DNA of 64,000 nt. Source: Sphingomonas abaci. GTDB lineage: Bacteria; Pseudomonadota; Alphaproteobacteria; Sphingomonadales; Sphingomonadaceae. A program made the translations under genes and the position numbers. This document shows, piece by piece, positions 36,321-44,286 of the stretch. The DNA lies in the NCBI RefSeq assembly GCF_014199625.1, contig NZ_JACHNY010000005.1, forward strand, positions 272,825 to 336,824, read 5' to 3'. Within the stretch, counting starts at the first letter, position 1. Every line of letters starts with the position of its first letter. Below the pieces are notes generated by a model. That model was not told where the DNA came from. It ran no database searches and worked only from the letters and a program-made list of their open reading frames with translations.

Positions 36321-37333
36321 CGTTTCGTATCCGGGCGGCGACCGACGACGATCTCCAGCATCTCTATGAAATGGCCAAGCTGACCGGCGGCGGCTTCACC
36401 AACCTGCCGCCCGACCGCCGGGCGCTGCGCGCCAAGCTGGACCGCAGCCATGCCGCCTTCGGCCGCGACGAGGACAGCCTGTCCGATGAGGCGTTCGTGC
36501 TGATGCTGGAGAATGTCGAGACGGGCGAGGTGCGCGGCACTAGCCAGCTCTTCACCCAGGTAGGCCAGCACCATCCCTTCTACAGCTATCGCCTGGGCAC
36601 GCTGACCCAGCACAGTCGCGAACTGGGCCGCACCTTCCGCGCCGAGATGCTGTCGCTCGCCACCGACCTGGAGGGGTCGAGTGAGGTCGGCGGCCTGTTC
36701 CTCCATCCCGGCGAGCGCGCCGGCGGGCTGGGGCTGCTGCTGGCCCGGTCGCGCTATCTCTTCATCGCCAGCCACCGTCCCCGCTTCGCCGATCGCATCC
36801 TCGCCGAGCTGCGCGGGATCATCGACGAGGCGGGCGGGTCGCCCTTCTGGGACGGGCTGGCCGGGCGATTCTTCGGGATGAATTTCCAGGATGCCGATCA
36901 GTTCAATGCGATCAACGGCCACCAGTTCATCGCCGACCTGATGCCCAAACACCCGATCTACACTGCCATGCTGTCCGAGGGCGCGCGCGCCGCGATCGGC
37001 CTGCCGCATCCCAATGGCCGGGCGGCGATGCGGATGCTGGAGCATGAAGGCTTCGCCTACGAGAATTACCTCGACATCTTCGACGGCGGCCCGACCATGA
37101 CCGCCCGAACCGACCATGTCCGCTCGATCCGCGAGGCACGCACGGCCCGGATCGTCGCGATCGACCGCGACGGCGGAGTCGAGAGCCTGGTGTCGGTCGG
37201 TCGGCTGGGCGACTTCCGTTGCGCGTTCGGCCTGGTGCGCGAGGCGGCGGACGGCATCGTCCTGTCCGCCGATTGCGCCCGCGCCCTGGGCGTCGGCGAG
37301 GACGAGCAGGTCCGGCATGTGGGGCGGTGGTGA
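36317..37333 (+). CDS. astA: Arginine N-succinyltransferase
   Basis: A 338-aa enzyme making N2-succinylarginine from arginine and succinyl-CoA, the first step of the AST pathway. The GNAT-like fold opens with FRIRAATDDDLQHLYEMAKLTGGGFTNLPPD, and the conserved blocks SSEVGGLFLHPGERAGGLG and GLPHPNGRAAMRMLEHEGF follow. The start is GTG 36317, overlapping the upstream stop, with AGGAAGG upstream. Its stop overlaps the astB start (TGATG). Assignment is secure. Confidence 0.94.
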   Translation: MTFRIRAATDDDLQHLYEMAKLTGGGFTNLPPDRRALRAKLDRSHAAFGRDEDSLSDEAFVLMLENVETGEVRGTSQLFTQVGQHHPFYSYRLGTLTQHSRELGRTFRAEMLSLATDLEGSSEVGGLFLHPGERAGGLGLLLARSRYLFIASHRPRFADRILAELRGIIDEAGGSPFWDGLAGRFFGMNFQDADQFNAINGHQFIADLMPKHPIYTAMLSEGARAAIGLPHPNGRAAMRMLEHEGFAYENYLDIFDGGPTMTARTDHVRSIREARTARIVAIDRDGGVESLVSVGRLGDFRCAFGLVREAADGIVLSADCARALGVGEDEQVRHVGRW

Positions 37334-38583
37334 TGTTGCGCGAGATCAATTTCGACGGGCTCATCGGTCCCAGCCATAATTATGCCGGTCTCAGCCCCGG
37401 CAATCTGGCCGCCACCCGCAATGCCGGCGCGACCGCCCATCCCCGCGCCGCCGCGCTCCAGGGCATCGCGAAGATGCGTGCCAACCTGGCGCTGGGGCTG
37501 GCCCAGGGCATCCTGCCGCCCCATCCCCGCCCCGATCACCCGTGGCTGGCATCGCTGTCGACCAATTATGCCGGCGCCGCGCCGCATCTGCGTGCGCAGG
37601 CGCTGTCCGCCTCGGCGATGTGGGCCGCCAATGCCGCCACCGTCTCGCCCGCGCCCGATACGCGGGACGGCCGCTGTCACCTGACCGTTGCCAATCTGGT
37701 GACGATGCCGCATCGCAGCCATGAATGGCCGGCGACGCTGGCGCAGCTCCGCCTGGCCTTTGCCGACCCGACCTTCGCAGTCCACGGTCCCGTCCCCGCC
37801 CCGTTCGGCGACGAGGGCGCGGCCAACCATATGCGGCTCTGCGCCGGGCATGATGCGCCGGGGCTCGAAATCTTCGTCTATGGCCGCAGCGGCGGCGGCT
37901 TTCCCGCCCGCCAGCATCGCACCGCGAGCGAAGCCATCGCCCGCGCGCACGGCCTCGATCCCGCCCGTACGCTCTTCGTCGAACAGTCGGAGGACGCGAT
38001 CGCCGCCGGCGCCTTCCACAACGACGTGGTCGCGGTCGCCAACGAACGCGTCCTCTTCACCCATGAACAGGCCTTCGCCGATCCCGCCGGCACCTATGCG
38101 CAGGTGCGCGCGGCCATGCCCGAGGTCGAGATCGTCGAGGTGCCCGCCGCCGCGGTCAGTCTCGCCGAGGCCATTTCCTCCTATCTGTTCAACGCGCAGC
38201 TCGTCTCCACCGCCGATGGCCCGACGCTGATCCTGCCCGGAGAGGCACGCGCCACGCTTTCGGTCTGGCGCTGGTTGCAGGATCATGTCGCCGGCAACGG
38301 CCCGATCCGCCGCCTGGAGGTGGTCGATGTCCGCGAATCCATGGCCAACGGGGGCGGCCCCGCCTGTCTGCGCCTGCGCGTCGTCGCCGATCCGGCGACG
38401 ATCGACCCGCGCTTCCTGGTCGACGACGCGCGGCTTGACCGCATCGCTTCGGTCGTCGAGCGCCACTGGCCCGAACGGATCGCCGCCGACGCGATCGGCG
38501 ATCCGGCCTTGGTCACGCAGGTCGAAGGCGCCCGCGTCGCCCTGCTGGAGATGCTCGATCTTGTCGAATTAATTGACAGTTAA
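37333..38583 (+). CDS. astB: N-succinylarginine dihydrolase
   Basis: A 416-aa amidinotransferase-superfamily enzyme that hydrolyses succinylarginine to succinylornithine, CO2 and ammonia. Diagnostic blocks: NFDGLIGPSHNYAGLSPGNLA, GDEGAANHMRLC, the FHNDVVAVANERVLFTHEQAF (catalytic His) region and, near the end, RESMANGGGPACLRLRV (Cys nucleophile in the GGGPACLRL block). Its extreme C-terminus (LDLVELIDS) adjoins the prophage border, 26 bp from the integrase stop, so the last residues may have been altered by integration. Confidence 0.94.
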   Translation: MLREINFDGLIGPSHNYAGLSPGNLAATRNAGATAHPRAAALQGIAKMRANLALGLAQGILPPHPRPDHPWLASLSTNYAGAAPHLRAQALSASAMWAANAATVSPAPDTRDGRCHLTVANLVTMPHRSHEWPATLAQLRLAFADPTFAVHGPVPAPFGDEGAANHMRLCAGHDAPGLEIFVYGRSGGGFPARQHRTASEAIARAHGLDPARTLFVEQSEDAIAAGAFHNDVVAVANERVLFTHEQAFADPAGTYAQVRAAMPEVEIVEVPAAAVSLAEAISSYLFNAQLVSTADGPTLILPGEARATLSVWRWLQDHVAGNGPIRRLEVVDVRESMANGGGPACLRLRVVADPATIDPRFLVDDARLDRIASVVERHWPERIAADAIGDPALVTQVEGARVALLEMLDLVELIDS

Positions 38584-38609
38584 GTCGAACATAAGGTTTT
38601 CTGCCATTT
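38545..38609. other. Probable left prophage boundary (attL region) at the 3' end of astB
   Basis: Chromosomal astB ends at 38583 and the phage integrase stop is at 38610. The sequence becomes AT-rich here (GAATTAATTGACAGTTAAG). No tRNA is visible, so the target appears to be the astB 3' end or the space after it. The core cannot be defined because attR is outside the window. Confidence 0.45.
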
Positions 38610-39665
38610 CTAGCCTCCGTTTTCCACTGTTTTGTATGGGCGCGTTGCGTTCTCCCACCGATATACGGCGGCATCGGCAAGCTGCGCCTGGTCGCGACGG
38701 CGGGCGTAGTGCTCGACCATCTGCAGGCTCTGCTTCGAAATTGCGGCGGTCTGGGCGACGGTGCAGCCGGCTTCCAGAAGCGCGTTGATGGCGTTCTTGC
38801 GCAGCCCGTGCGGAACCGTCTTGGTGCCCAGCTTGGCGGTGAAGTTCTGCAGGATCGTGCGCGCTGTGGCCTCATCGAGCGGCTTGCCCTCGAGCGTGCA
38901 AACCACGACGCTGGTCCGCGGCGTCGCTGCCAGGATCTCGCGCAACGCTGCAGGCTGCGGCATGTCGAGCAGCGCCTTGGTCTTGCCGGTCTTGATCCGC
39001 ACCCGGCCGCCTTCAAGGTCGGTCCAGGTCATCCGGACCACGTCGCCGATCCGCTGCGCCGTGTAGTAGAGCATGTGGGTCAGCAGCCGCACCGTGACAT
39101 CGTCGGCCGATAATGCTGCCTGCAGGACCGAGATTGGCCATGGCTCGTGCTCGCCCATCTTCAGGGTCGGGATGGCATCGCAGGGGTTGGCGGGGATCAG
39201 CTCATTCGCCTTAGCCCACGAAAACATTGCCCCGCACGCGCGCAGCATGGCGTTGTACGCGCCAGGCGTGGCGGCCATCTTGTCGAGCAGCCGCATCATG
39301 TCGCCGCGGCGCACGTCCCCTGCAGGTGCGGTGGGCAGCCCCTTCGCCAATCGCTGCAGGTAGATGCCGTAGACCTTGTGCGTCGCTTCGGAGAGCTCGG
39401 CATACTTGGGCGACCGTTGATACCGCTCGATCAGCGCCGGGACGCGCAGCAGGTCAGGCGTTCGCCCGCGGTTCCGATGGCCCATCAGGGCCGCGTAGCT
39501 GCCGCCAAAGCCGGCGTCACGCAGATCGGGCAGGCGCGTATAGACCTTCTTGCCGTCCACCGTCTTGCCGGTGTCGAAATAGTAGTAGGTCCTGCCTTTG
39601 GAGCGGACGCGCTTGACGTACTTAGGCAGCAAGGCCCGGCTGATCCTTTCGCCAGTCAGACGCAT
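38610..39665 (-). CDS. int: Tyrosine-type phage integrase
   Basis: A 351-aa site-specific recombinase. The catalytic residues are seen: Arg205 in YTAQRIGD, the HxxR pair His286/Arg289 in VPHGLRK, and the nucleophile Tyr320 in MVEHYARRRD; a Lys in KTGKTK (about 226-230) completes the set. The N-terminal part has the arm-binding and core-binding regions (KRVRSKGRTYYYFDTG; WAKANELIPANPC). It starts at ATG 39665, inside the upstream excisionase-like gene (44-bp overlap), and its 3' end lies at the prophage border. Confidence 0.93.
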   Translation of the reverse strand: MRLTGERISRALLPKYVKRVRSKGRTYYYFDTGKTVDGKKVYTRLPDLRDAGFGGSYAALMGHRNRGRTPDLLRVPALIERYQRSPKYAELSEATHKVYGIYLQRLAKGLPTAPAGDVRRGDMMRLLDKMAATPGAYNAMLRACGAMFSWAKANELIPANPCDAIPTLKMGEHEPWPISVLQAALSADDVTVRLLTHMLYYTAQRIGDVVRMTWTDLEGGRVRIKTGKTKALLDMPQPAALREILAATPRTSVVVCTLEGKPLDEATARTILQNFTAKLGTKTVPHGLRKNAINALLEAGCTVAQTAAISKQSLQMVEHYARRRDQAQLADAAVYRWENATRPYKTVENGG

Positions 39666-39855
39666 GGCCGGACAGCCGGCTGATGTCGTCGTCGATCGCG
39701 GCCCGGTCCCAGTGATCCTCGCCGCCAATACGAACCGGCAGCGGCAGGCGACCTGCAGCAACCTCCGCCAGGAACTTTGCCGGCGCCAGGTCGCAGTACC
39801 GCGAGGCGGTCGACCGCTTCATGAGCCGGGGCCAGTCTGGTGCGATGCTACCCAC
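39622..39855 (-). CDS. Excisionase-like / AlpA-type helix-turn-helix protein
   Basis: A 77-aa protein with a MerR/AlpA-like DNA-binding pattern: STASRYCDLAPAKFLAEV, then GRLPLPVRIGGEDHWDRAAID, typical of phage excisionases and Torso-family wHTH proteins. It overlaps the integrase start and the preceding gene, so it is translated in the same leftward operon. A role in excision with the integrase is inferred from position and fold. Confidence 0.7.
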   Translation of the reverse strand: MGSIAPDWPRLMKRSTASRYCDLAPAKFLAEVAAGRLPLPVRIGGEDHWDRAAIDDDISRLSGHASDWRKDQPGLAA

Positions 39856-40036
39856 GCTGGGCCTCCTTCATCTTCTGCAGAACTTCGGCCTCGACCTCAG
39901 GCCCTGCCCCGATTGAGTGGATCCAATGGCTTCCGGAGACGAGCAGGCGCGTCATGCCGAAGAACTCGCCGTTGGGCGGGTCGTTCTTCCATACGAGCTC
40001 CCCCTGCGTCGGCTGCACCATCTCACTGTTCGACAT
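39848..40036 (-). CDS. Small phage protein, 62 aa, function unknown
   Basis: Starts at ATG 40036 (MSNSEMVQPTQ) with AAGGA 7 nt upstream; an upstream in-frame ATG at 40123 lacks such a site. It overlaps both neighbours (8 and 14 bp) in the leftward operon. The sequence has a compact central KNDPPNGEFFGMTRLLVSGS segment and no recognised domain. Confidence 0.55.
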   Translation of the reverse strand: MSNSEMVQPTQGELVWKNDPPNGEFFGMTRLLVSGSHWIHSIGAGPEVEAEVLQKMKEAQRG

Positions 40037-40316
40037 GGGCGGTTCCTTGGTGGGCGCGGGCGAGAGCGAGCAACCGTTTACCCGCTTCAGTCGGAATCCA
40101 GACGATGTCGCCATCGTCGGCATCTATCCCCTCATCAGTCTCTGGGTCGTAAGGGCGCTCGTAAGTCAGGCCGGCTTTCTTGCAGGCTACCTGCAAGTCA
40201 TGGCCGTCCCAATCGTAGCCCTCGCTCATATGCTCGATCGCAGCTGCAAACAGCTTGGCGGCTGCGGTTATGTCCCCCGCCTCCACGCGCGAGGCCAGCT
40301 CCATCAGATCAGTCAT
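40023..40316 (-). CDS. Small acidic phage protein, 97 aa, function unknown
   Basis: ATG 40316 has AAAGGAA upstream. The protein (MTDLMELASRVEAGDITAAA...) has a helical N-terminal half and an Asp/Glu-rich middle (PETDEGIDADDGD) followed by WIPTEAGKRLLALA. It belongs to the leftward early operon and overlaps its neighbours by 8 and 14 bp. No domain was recognised. Confidence 0.6.
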   Translation of the reverse strand: MTDLMELASRVEAGDITAAAKLFAAAIEHMSEGYDWDGHDLQVACKKAGLTYERPYDPETDEGIDADDGDIVWIPTEAGKRLLALARAHQGTAHVEQ

Positions 40317-40545
40317 GGTGGTTTCCTTTGATGAAGTTGCGGACGAGGCAGCCAATTGGGCTGAGGCGACACGTTGCTACCCAACCGTGGAAGCCCATGT
40401 AGCCGGATCGAAAAAGCAGATCGGCAGGGATGCTTTCGTTGTCGATCACCCACGCAAACGGATCAACGCTAGCGATCCACTCCCGCTGCGCCTTGCTCAA
40501 GCGCCCCGCGATCTCGGCTACCTGCTGGGGGTCTGGCGGGGTCAT
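40309..40545 (-). CDS. Small phage protein, 78 aa, function unknown
   Basis: Begins MTPPDPQQVAEIAGRLSKAQ and contains the common small-phage pattern LSKAQREW followed by a hydrophobic C-terminal half (YMGFHGWVATCRLSPIGCLV). ATGA overlap with the gene upstream and an 8-bp overlap downstream. No function known. Confidence 0.6.
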   Translation of the reverse strand: MTPPDPQQVAEIAGRLSKAQREWIASVDPFAWVIDNESIPADLLFRSGYMGFHGWVATCRLSPIGCLVRNFIKGNHHD

Positions 40546-40850
40546 GCGGCGGCCCTCCGACGTTGCTCGCCAAGGGCAAATCGGGCGTCACCAATGCTCG
40601 GGCGGCGGTCGTAGACGGCCATCGCGAAACAACAGGGCTGACACCAGCGGAAGGTCTCAAGCCCATCATCGCCGCGCTCGGTCAGCACGCGATTGCGGGT
40701 GCCCGGCTCGCATGGGCCTGCACAGGTATGGCAGGTGCCGCCCCCACGGTTCGTGACCATCTTGTCAGACAGCGCGACCTCGCCGTTGCCAAAGTCACCG
40801 GCGAACGGATCGTCAGCGAGGCAGTCAGCCTCCCAGCGGAACGGCTTCAT
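40542..40850 (-). CDS. Putative zinc-binding phage protein, 102 aa
   Basis: Contains four cysteines in two pairs (CHTCAGPCEPG and RWCQPCC), suggesting a zinc ribbon. The first 25 residues are acidic (MKPFRWEADCLADDPFAGDFG). It overlaps both operon neighbours by 4 bp. No defined family; a nucleic-acid-related role is only a guess. Confidence 0.6.
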   Translation of the reverse strand: MKPFRWEADCLADDPFAGDFGNGEVALSDKMVTNRGGGTCHTCAGPCEPGTRNRVLTERGDDGLETFRWCQPCCFAMAVYDRRPSIGDARFALGEQRRRAAA

Positions 40851-41449
40851 GCTTCAGCCTCCCCCGTAGCTGGGATGGTCGGGGCGGCTGCGAGGGCTAG
40901 GATGCTGCGAGCATCGTCCTGAAACACCGTCCAAAGCTGCCCCTCCCAGCAATCATGTTCCTCTGTTGCGGTGGCCTCTGGATCAGCACCGTGTTGCTGA
41001 CAGAGTAGACGCGCGATCCGCTCCACCATCGCGGGGTCAGTCGCGGGCGGGAGGGAGGCGAGGGCCTGACTGGTGTCCAACGCTCGCCCGGCCACAACTG
41101 CGATGTCGTTGAACGCCTTGCGCACCTCGACGTGATCCGCGAACTGCATCGCGTCCAGTTGCGGGCGAATAGCGTCCTTCAAAGCGCCAGCGGCATCCGC
41201 CATTGCCTCGTAGTGGCCGCGCCACTCCCGCTCCCCCGCCCCGCTCGCGGCTTCGGCGGTGGCGAGACGGTCGGCAATCACGACGCGCGCCATGTCGGCA
41301 AAGTTGGCGATATACGATGTCGGGTGCAGGGCGACGCCGCTGCTCGGGTCGACCCGCTTCCATTCGTTCAGTAGCAACGTCCCGATGCGATCAATCTCTC
41401 GCACCTCCCGCGCCCGCGCCTCTGCGGCATCGGTGGTCGTGTCGGTCAT
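40847..41449 (-). CDS. Phage protein, 200 aa, function unknown
   Basis: An Ala/Glu/Asp-rich, mostly helical protein (MTDTTTDAAEARAREVREID). It includes a YIANFADMARVVIADRLATAE helix and ends GEAEA. It is coupled by 4-bp overlaps on both sides in the leftward operon. No domain was recognised. Confidence 0.6.
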   Translation of the reverse strand: MTDTTTDAAEARAREVREIDRIGTLLLNEWKRVDPSSGVALHPTSYIANFADMARVVIADRLATAEAASGAGEREWRGHYEAMADAAGALKDAIRPQLDAMQFADHVEVRKAFNDIAVVAGRALDTSQALASLPPATDPAMVERIARLLCQQHGADPEATATEEHDCWEGQLWTVFQDDARSILALAAAPTIPATGEAEA

Positions 41450-41646
41450 GCGGGCCTCCGAAGGTCAGCGAGCGCACGCGTCAGGTCCATGCTGGCCCGG
41501 CGGATCGCGCCCCGCTCGCGAGGGAAATTGTCGTGGGTGAAGCTATGACCATGACGCTCGTATGGCTGCGCGTCCGGCAGAGCCTTGGCGCGGGCAATGA
41601 AGCGCTCGGCCTCGGCGACAGCGGCTGCAAGTTTGTCCCGCTTCAT
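41446..41646 (-). CDS. Small phage protein, 66 aa
   Basis: Begins MKRDKLAAAVAEAERFIARA; a short helical, basic protein with a conserved-looking QPYERHGHSF stretch. 4-bp overlaps with both neighbours. A longer in-frame extension to 41856 would overlap the next gene almost entirely and is unlikely. Function unknown. Confidence 0.55.
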   Translation of the reverse strand: MKRDKLAAAVAEAERFIARAKALPDAQPYERHGHSFTHDNFPRERGAIRRASMDLTRALADLRRPA

Positions 41647-41888
41647 GCGAAGCCTCCACGATAGAGAGAGGCGGCCACCCGCCAGATCATCGCGATTGCG
41701 GCGGCGACTTTGCGACGGCTGCTGTCGAAGCGCGCACGGTAGACGTTGATGGACGAGCGCATCAGCGGAGCGATGGCGACTGCGATTTGCGCGCGCCGCG
41801 GCTCGATGGTGCTCCAAATGGCGTAGAAGCCGGCTCCGGCCATGAATGCCAGGCAAGCGACGCCAGTGACGTGCATGAGGATATGCAT
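41643..41888 (-). CDS. Small membrane protein, 81 aa
   Basis: One hydrophobic helix near the N-terminus (HVTGVACLAFMAGAGFYAIW) and a basic, helical tail. The start at 41888 overlaps the upstream stop (ATGA). A single-TM phage protein in the early operon could be an exclusion or membrane-anchoring factor; nothing in the sequence settles this. Confidence 0.55.
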   Translation of the reverse strand: MHILMHVTGVACLAFMAGAGFYAIWSTIEPRRAQIAVAIAPLMRSSINVYRARFDSSRRKVAAAIAMIWRVAASLYRGGFA

Positions 41889-42310
41889 CACAGGGCTCCC
41901 CGATAGGGCTTGGGATGGGGTGGATTGGCCCAACCGTCAGGCTGGACGTCGCGAGGCTTGCCGTTAGGACCGATGACCCGGACCTTGCCGGCCGCGCCCT
42001 TCCCGATCACCGGGCAGTCGAAGGCATAGACCGGGCGAGGTTGACCAATGCGCAGGACGCCCCCGGCTTCGTCGGCATAGAGGTCGATCTCGCGGACCAC
42101 CTCCATTGCCGGTGCCGTTACCGGGTCGCGGCCCAGGGCGATCAGCGCCTGTTCCTGCTGCGCAGTGAAGCGGCGACCTTCCTCCCAGATGGCAGCCCAC
42201 CAGGGGAGAGGCTTGGACGGCGTCCAGCGGATGGTGTCCGGCCGGCGACCGAGGTACACGCGGCCATGGATTAGGCGATCCTCGGCGATGAATGCGGCAG
42301 CCTGGGTCAC
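41888..42310 (-). CDS. Phage protein, 140 aa, function unknown
   Basis: A Trp- and Pro-rich protein (TIRWTPSKPLPWWAAIWEEGR) with a C-terminal part rich in Gly, Lys and Pro (GPNGKPRDVQPDGWANPPHPKPY). Overlaps neighbours by 3-4 bp within the leftward operon. No family was recognised. Confidence 0.6.
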   Translation of the reverse strand: MTQAAAFIAEDRLIHGRVYLGRRPDTIRWTPSKPLPWWAAIWEEGRRFTAQQEQALIALGRDPVTAPAMEVVREIDLYADEAGGVLRIGQPRPVYAFDCPVIGKGAAGKVRVIGPNGKPRDVQPDGWANPPHPKPYRGAL

Positions 42311-42774
42311 CGGCAGGCCTCCAGGTAGGCGACCGCGCCCCTACCGGCCTCAAGGCGACGACGCGCCTCCAACTCGACATAGCGGGCTGCGATCAGATCA
42401 ACCTCTGCTTCCGTGGCATGACGCTCAGCAGCGTCGGCGATCGCGCGCAGGCCGAGCAGCACCTGCGCCAAGGTCGGCTTGCGCTTACCGCGGTTCAGAC
42501 GCGAAAGCCGATCAGCTTCCTCGACCATCAGGAGCAACGCCCTGCCCGGCTTCTCTCCAGGCAGGTTGAGCTTCGCGGCCTTCTCTTCGAACATCGCGAA
42601 TAGGTCTGACCGCTCAGCGATCATCGCCGACCGCTGGCTATAGCGCTGCTCGGGCAGCCTGATGATGCTTTCCAACTGACGGATGCGCCCGGCGGCGTAG
42701 GCCAGTTCCGGCAGCACGGCTTCCAGATCGGGATCGACCGGGCCGGAGACGATGCGGGGGGCAGCGGCGACCAT
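42307..42774 (-). CDS. Phage protein, 155 aa, function unknown
   Basis: Almost wholly helical, with charged heptad-like segments (RIRQLESIIRLPEQRYSQRS, EADRLSRLNRGKRKPTLAQ), suggesting a coiled coil. It abuts the HNH gene upstream by one base and overlaps the downstream gene by 4 bp. Function unknown. Confidence 0.6.
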   Translation of the reverse strand: MVAAAPRIVSGPVDPDLEAVLPELAYAAGRIRQLESIIRLPEQRYSQRSAMIAERSDLFAMFEEKAAKLNLPGEKPGRALLLMVEEADRLSRLNRGKRKPTLAQVLLGLRAIADAAERHATEAEVDLIAARYVELEARRRLEAGRGAVAYLEACR

Positions 42775-43169
42775 CAGCGCACCGCCTCGCCGCGCGAAGC
42801 AAGATCACGCTCCCACGCGCCGCGCTCCGGCCATTTCGACCAAAATGTTTCTGAGATTGCCACAGCATCATGCCCCGGCAGCCCCTGTTCGAAACTCCGC
42901 CACCCAAGCGCGTGCTGCTGCTTGTGGCAGCTATCGCACAGAGGGATGCAGTAGCGGTCGGCGACTTTGGTCGAGGTGCCTTTCCCGCCCGCATGGTCGA
43001 CGTGAGCCGCCACGGTCGGGTTTGCCTGGTCGCCGATATGCCCGCAGCGGATGCACGGCAGCTTACGAAGCCAGCGCCTAAAATCGCCGGCGCATTTCCA
43101 TGCCGGACGGCCGGCGCGCGGCGGCTTGCGGGTCTGGAATGCCGACCGGGGCAGCGACGCGGCGCGCAT
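42774..43169 (-). CDS. Phage HNH/DUF968-like nuclease
   Basis: A 131-aa protein with a zinc-knuckle HNH-like core: CIRCGHIGDQ, then PTVAAHVDHAGGKGT, then YCIPLCDSCHKQQHALGWRSFE. This matches the DUF968-type phage recombination/nuclease proteins, in which His and Cys residues bind metal. The start is ATG 43169, overlapping the 41-aa gene's stop as TGATG (a GTG at 43172 is just before). Recombination or DNA processing in early infection is likely. Confidence 0.75.
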   Translation of the reverse strand: MRAASLPRSAFQTRKPPRAGRPAWKCAGDFRRWLRKLPCIRCGHIGDQANPTVAAHVDHAGGKGTSTKVADRYCIPLCDSCHKQQHALGWRSFEQGLPGHDAVAISETFWSKWPERGAWERDLASRGEAVR

Positions 43170-43294
43170 CACAGACGCACCCGGCCGGCGGCAATCGCGA
43201 ACAGCAGTTCCGTCTTCTCAGACGGCGACATAGCCTGAAATGCGCGGCGCTTCTCGGCTGCCGCCTGCAATGCGCTGTGGAGATGCTGGAGCAT
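43169..43294 (-). CDS. Small leftward leader protein, 41 aa
   Basis: MLQHLHSALQAAAEKRRAFQ... ends AAGRVRL. It is the first gene after the leftward promoter, with GGAGG (43304-43308) 9 nt upstream, and its stop overlaps the HNH start (TGATG). Basic and helical; function unknown. It is too short for many gene callers. Confidence 0.65.
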   Translation of the reverse strand: MLQHLHSALQAAAEKRRAFQAMSPSEKTELLFAIAAGRVRL

Positions 43295-43334
43295 CGGTGT
43301 GAGCCTCCATGCCGCTTCGTGCGGCTATGGAGGT

Positions 43335-43363
43335 TTTATGTAGGGTGCGCCCTACTACGTCAA
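43335..43363 (-). promoter_or_regulatory. Leftward early phage promoter (pL-like) with embedded operator
   Basis: On the minus strand: -35 TTGACG (43358-43363), a 17-bp spacer, -10 CATAAA (43335-43340). The repressor-type operator GTAGGG-N4-CCCTAC (43340-43355) fills the spacer. Transcription would start near 43328, 34 nt before the first small gene. Confidence 0.7.
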
Positions 43364-43386
43364 CCTAAAAGTAGGGCGTGCCCTAT
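43340..43386. promoter_or_regulatory. Left operator pair of the phage repressor
   Basis: Site A is GTAGGG-TGCG-CCCTAC (43340-43355); site B is GTAGGG-CGTG-CCCTAT (43371-43386). The start-to-start distance is 31 bp (about three helical turns). The same sequence and spacing recur at 46632-46678 on the other side of the immunity genes. Repressor identity is inferred. Confidence 0.8.
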
Positions 43387-43387
43387 T

Positions 43388-43894
43388 TTATTCTCCTCCG
43401 CACCCTACCCCGAGTTCATTCATCAAGGCGAATTTCTCGGGAGAGTCGGGTCGATCGCAAACGGGCACCTCATCCTCGTATGACTGCGGCCCGCTCTTCA
43501 GGCTTGGCGATGAATTTTTGGACTTAGCGTTTCGCACAGCCGGCTTATCAATCGGAGGTACGGGCTGCTCTATGCCCACATTGTCTGGGGCCACCCCGAC
43601 CCCAGCGTCCGCACTTTTAGCGGTTCCAGTATGCAAATCGTAGATGCACCAAAACCTCTCCCGGAGAGGCGCATTATAGCTGTTCACGGCGTCATAGGTG
43701 ATAAAGACGTCTTGTGTTCCGTTTGACTTGGCTGAGCCTACCAGGCTTTCCACCAAATGATAGCTAGCGGGAGCTTTGAGCATGGCCTTGAGAACGCCTT
43801 CACACTGCACCACAGGTTTATCCCTTGGATTGCAGCCAGCTAAGACGAGCAGAGGCAAGCACACTGTAAACTGGCCAGCATAAAACCATCTCAT
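43388..43894 (-). CDS. Prophage-encoded lipoprotein (exclusion candidate)
   Basis: A 168-aa protein with an export signal and lipobox (MRWFYAGQFTVCLPLLVLAGC, Cys near residue 21). The mature part has CEGVLKAMLKAPASYHLVESLV and a VFITYDAVNSYNAPLRERFWC core, then a Lys/Ser/Pro-rich tail with VCDRPDSPEKFALMNELGVGC. It overlaps the HIRAN gene by 4 bp (ATGA). It lies inside the immunity region and is expected to be expressed in the lysogen; small phage lipoproteins (Cor- or Llp-like) block receptors or DNA entry. The role here is inference. Confidence 0.65.
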   Translation of the reverse strand: MRWFYAGQFTVCLPLLVLAGCNPRDKPVVQCEGVLKAMLKAPASYHLVESLVGSAKSNGTQDVFITYDAVNSYNAPLRERFWCIYDLHTGTAKSADAGVGVAPDNVGIEQPVPPIDKPAVRNAKSKNSSPSLKSGPQSYEDEVPVCDRPDSPEKFALMNELGVGCGGE

Positions 43895-44286
43895 GCCCCC
43901 CACTCTCCTCCAAGGTCGTCTGGCCAAAAGCCGCAGTCATCAGCAATCGTTGCTCGTTGAGTTGGTGCCGGTAAAGCCGGTTCCTCACCATCAAACGCGA
44001 CTCGCACCCACCCCACTGTCTGAGTGAGGCCTTGGAAGATGGCTTTAACGGTATGCCCCTGGCGGGTCAGGGTTCCGATGAAGACGGCGCGCTCTGAGGG
44101 CAGGTAGCCGAGCTGCACACCACGGCAGGAGAACACGGCGATCGCGTGTTCGTCGTAAGGGTTCTTGGGTTCAGGTCTCAGCTCGACCACCTCGCCGGGA
44201 GCGCATAATTGCAACTCAAAGCGGCGTGTTGGTCCGCTCTTGTTGGGATAGGTGATGCCCACTATTGCAAGCGACCGCGACCTCAT
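43891..44286 (-). CDS. HIRAN-domain protein
   Basis: A 131-aa protein starting at ATG 44286, with a GTG at 44298 as an alternative. Residues about 6-80 form a HIRAN domain: SLAIVGITYPNKSG, VVELRPEPKNPYDEHAIAVF, and GVQLGYLPSERAVFIG. HIRAN domains bind DNA ends or stalled forks and are often fused to helicases and nucleases; here it stands alone. It is translationally coupled to the lipoprotein gene. The C-terminus is Trp/Asp-rich (DDCGFWPDDLGGEW). Function not established. Confidence 0.75.
   Translation of the reverse strand: MRSRSLAIVGITYPNKSGPTRRFELQLCAPGEVVELRPEPKNPYDEHAIAVFSCRGVQLGYLPSERAVFIGTLTRQGHTVKAIFQGLTQTVGWVRVAFDGEEPALPAPTQRATIADDCGFWPDDLGGEWGA

Noticed and set aside
38545..38700. 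tRNA gene as phage attachment site
   Set aside because: No cloverleaf or T-loop sequence was found near the border.
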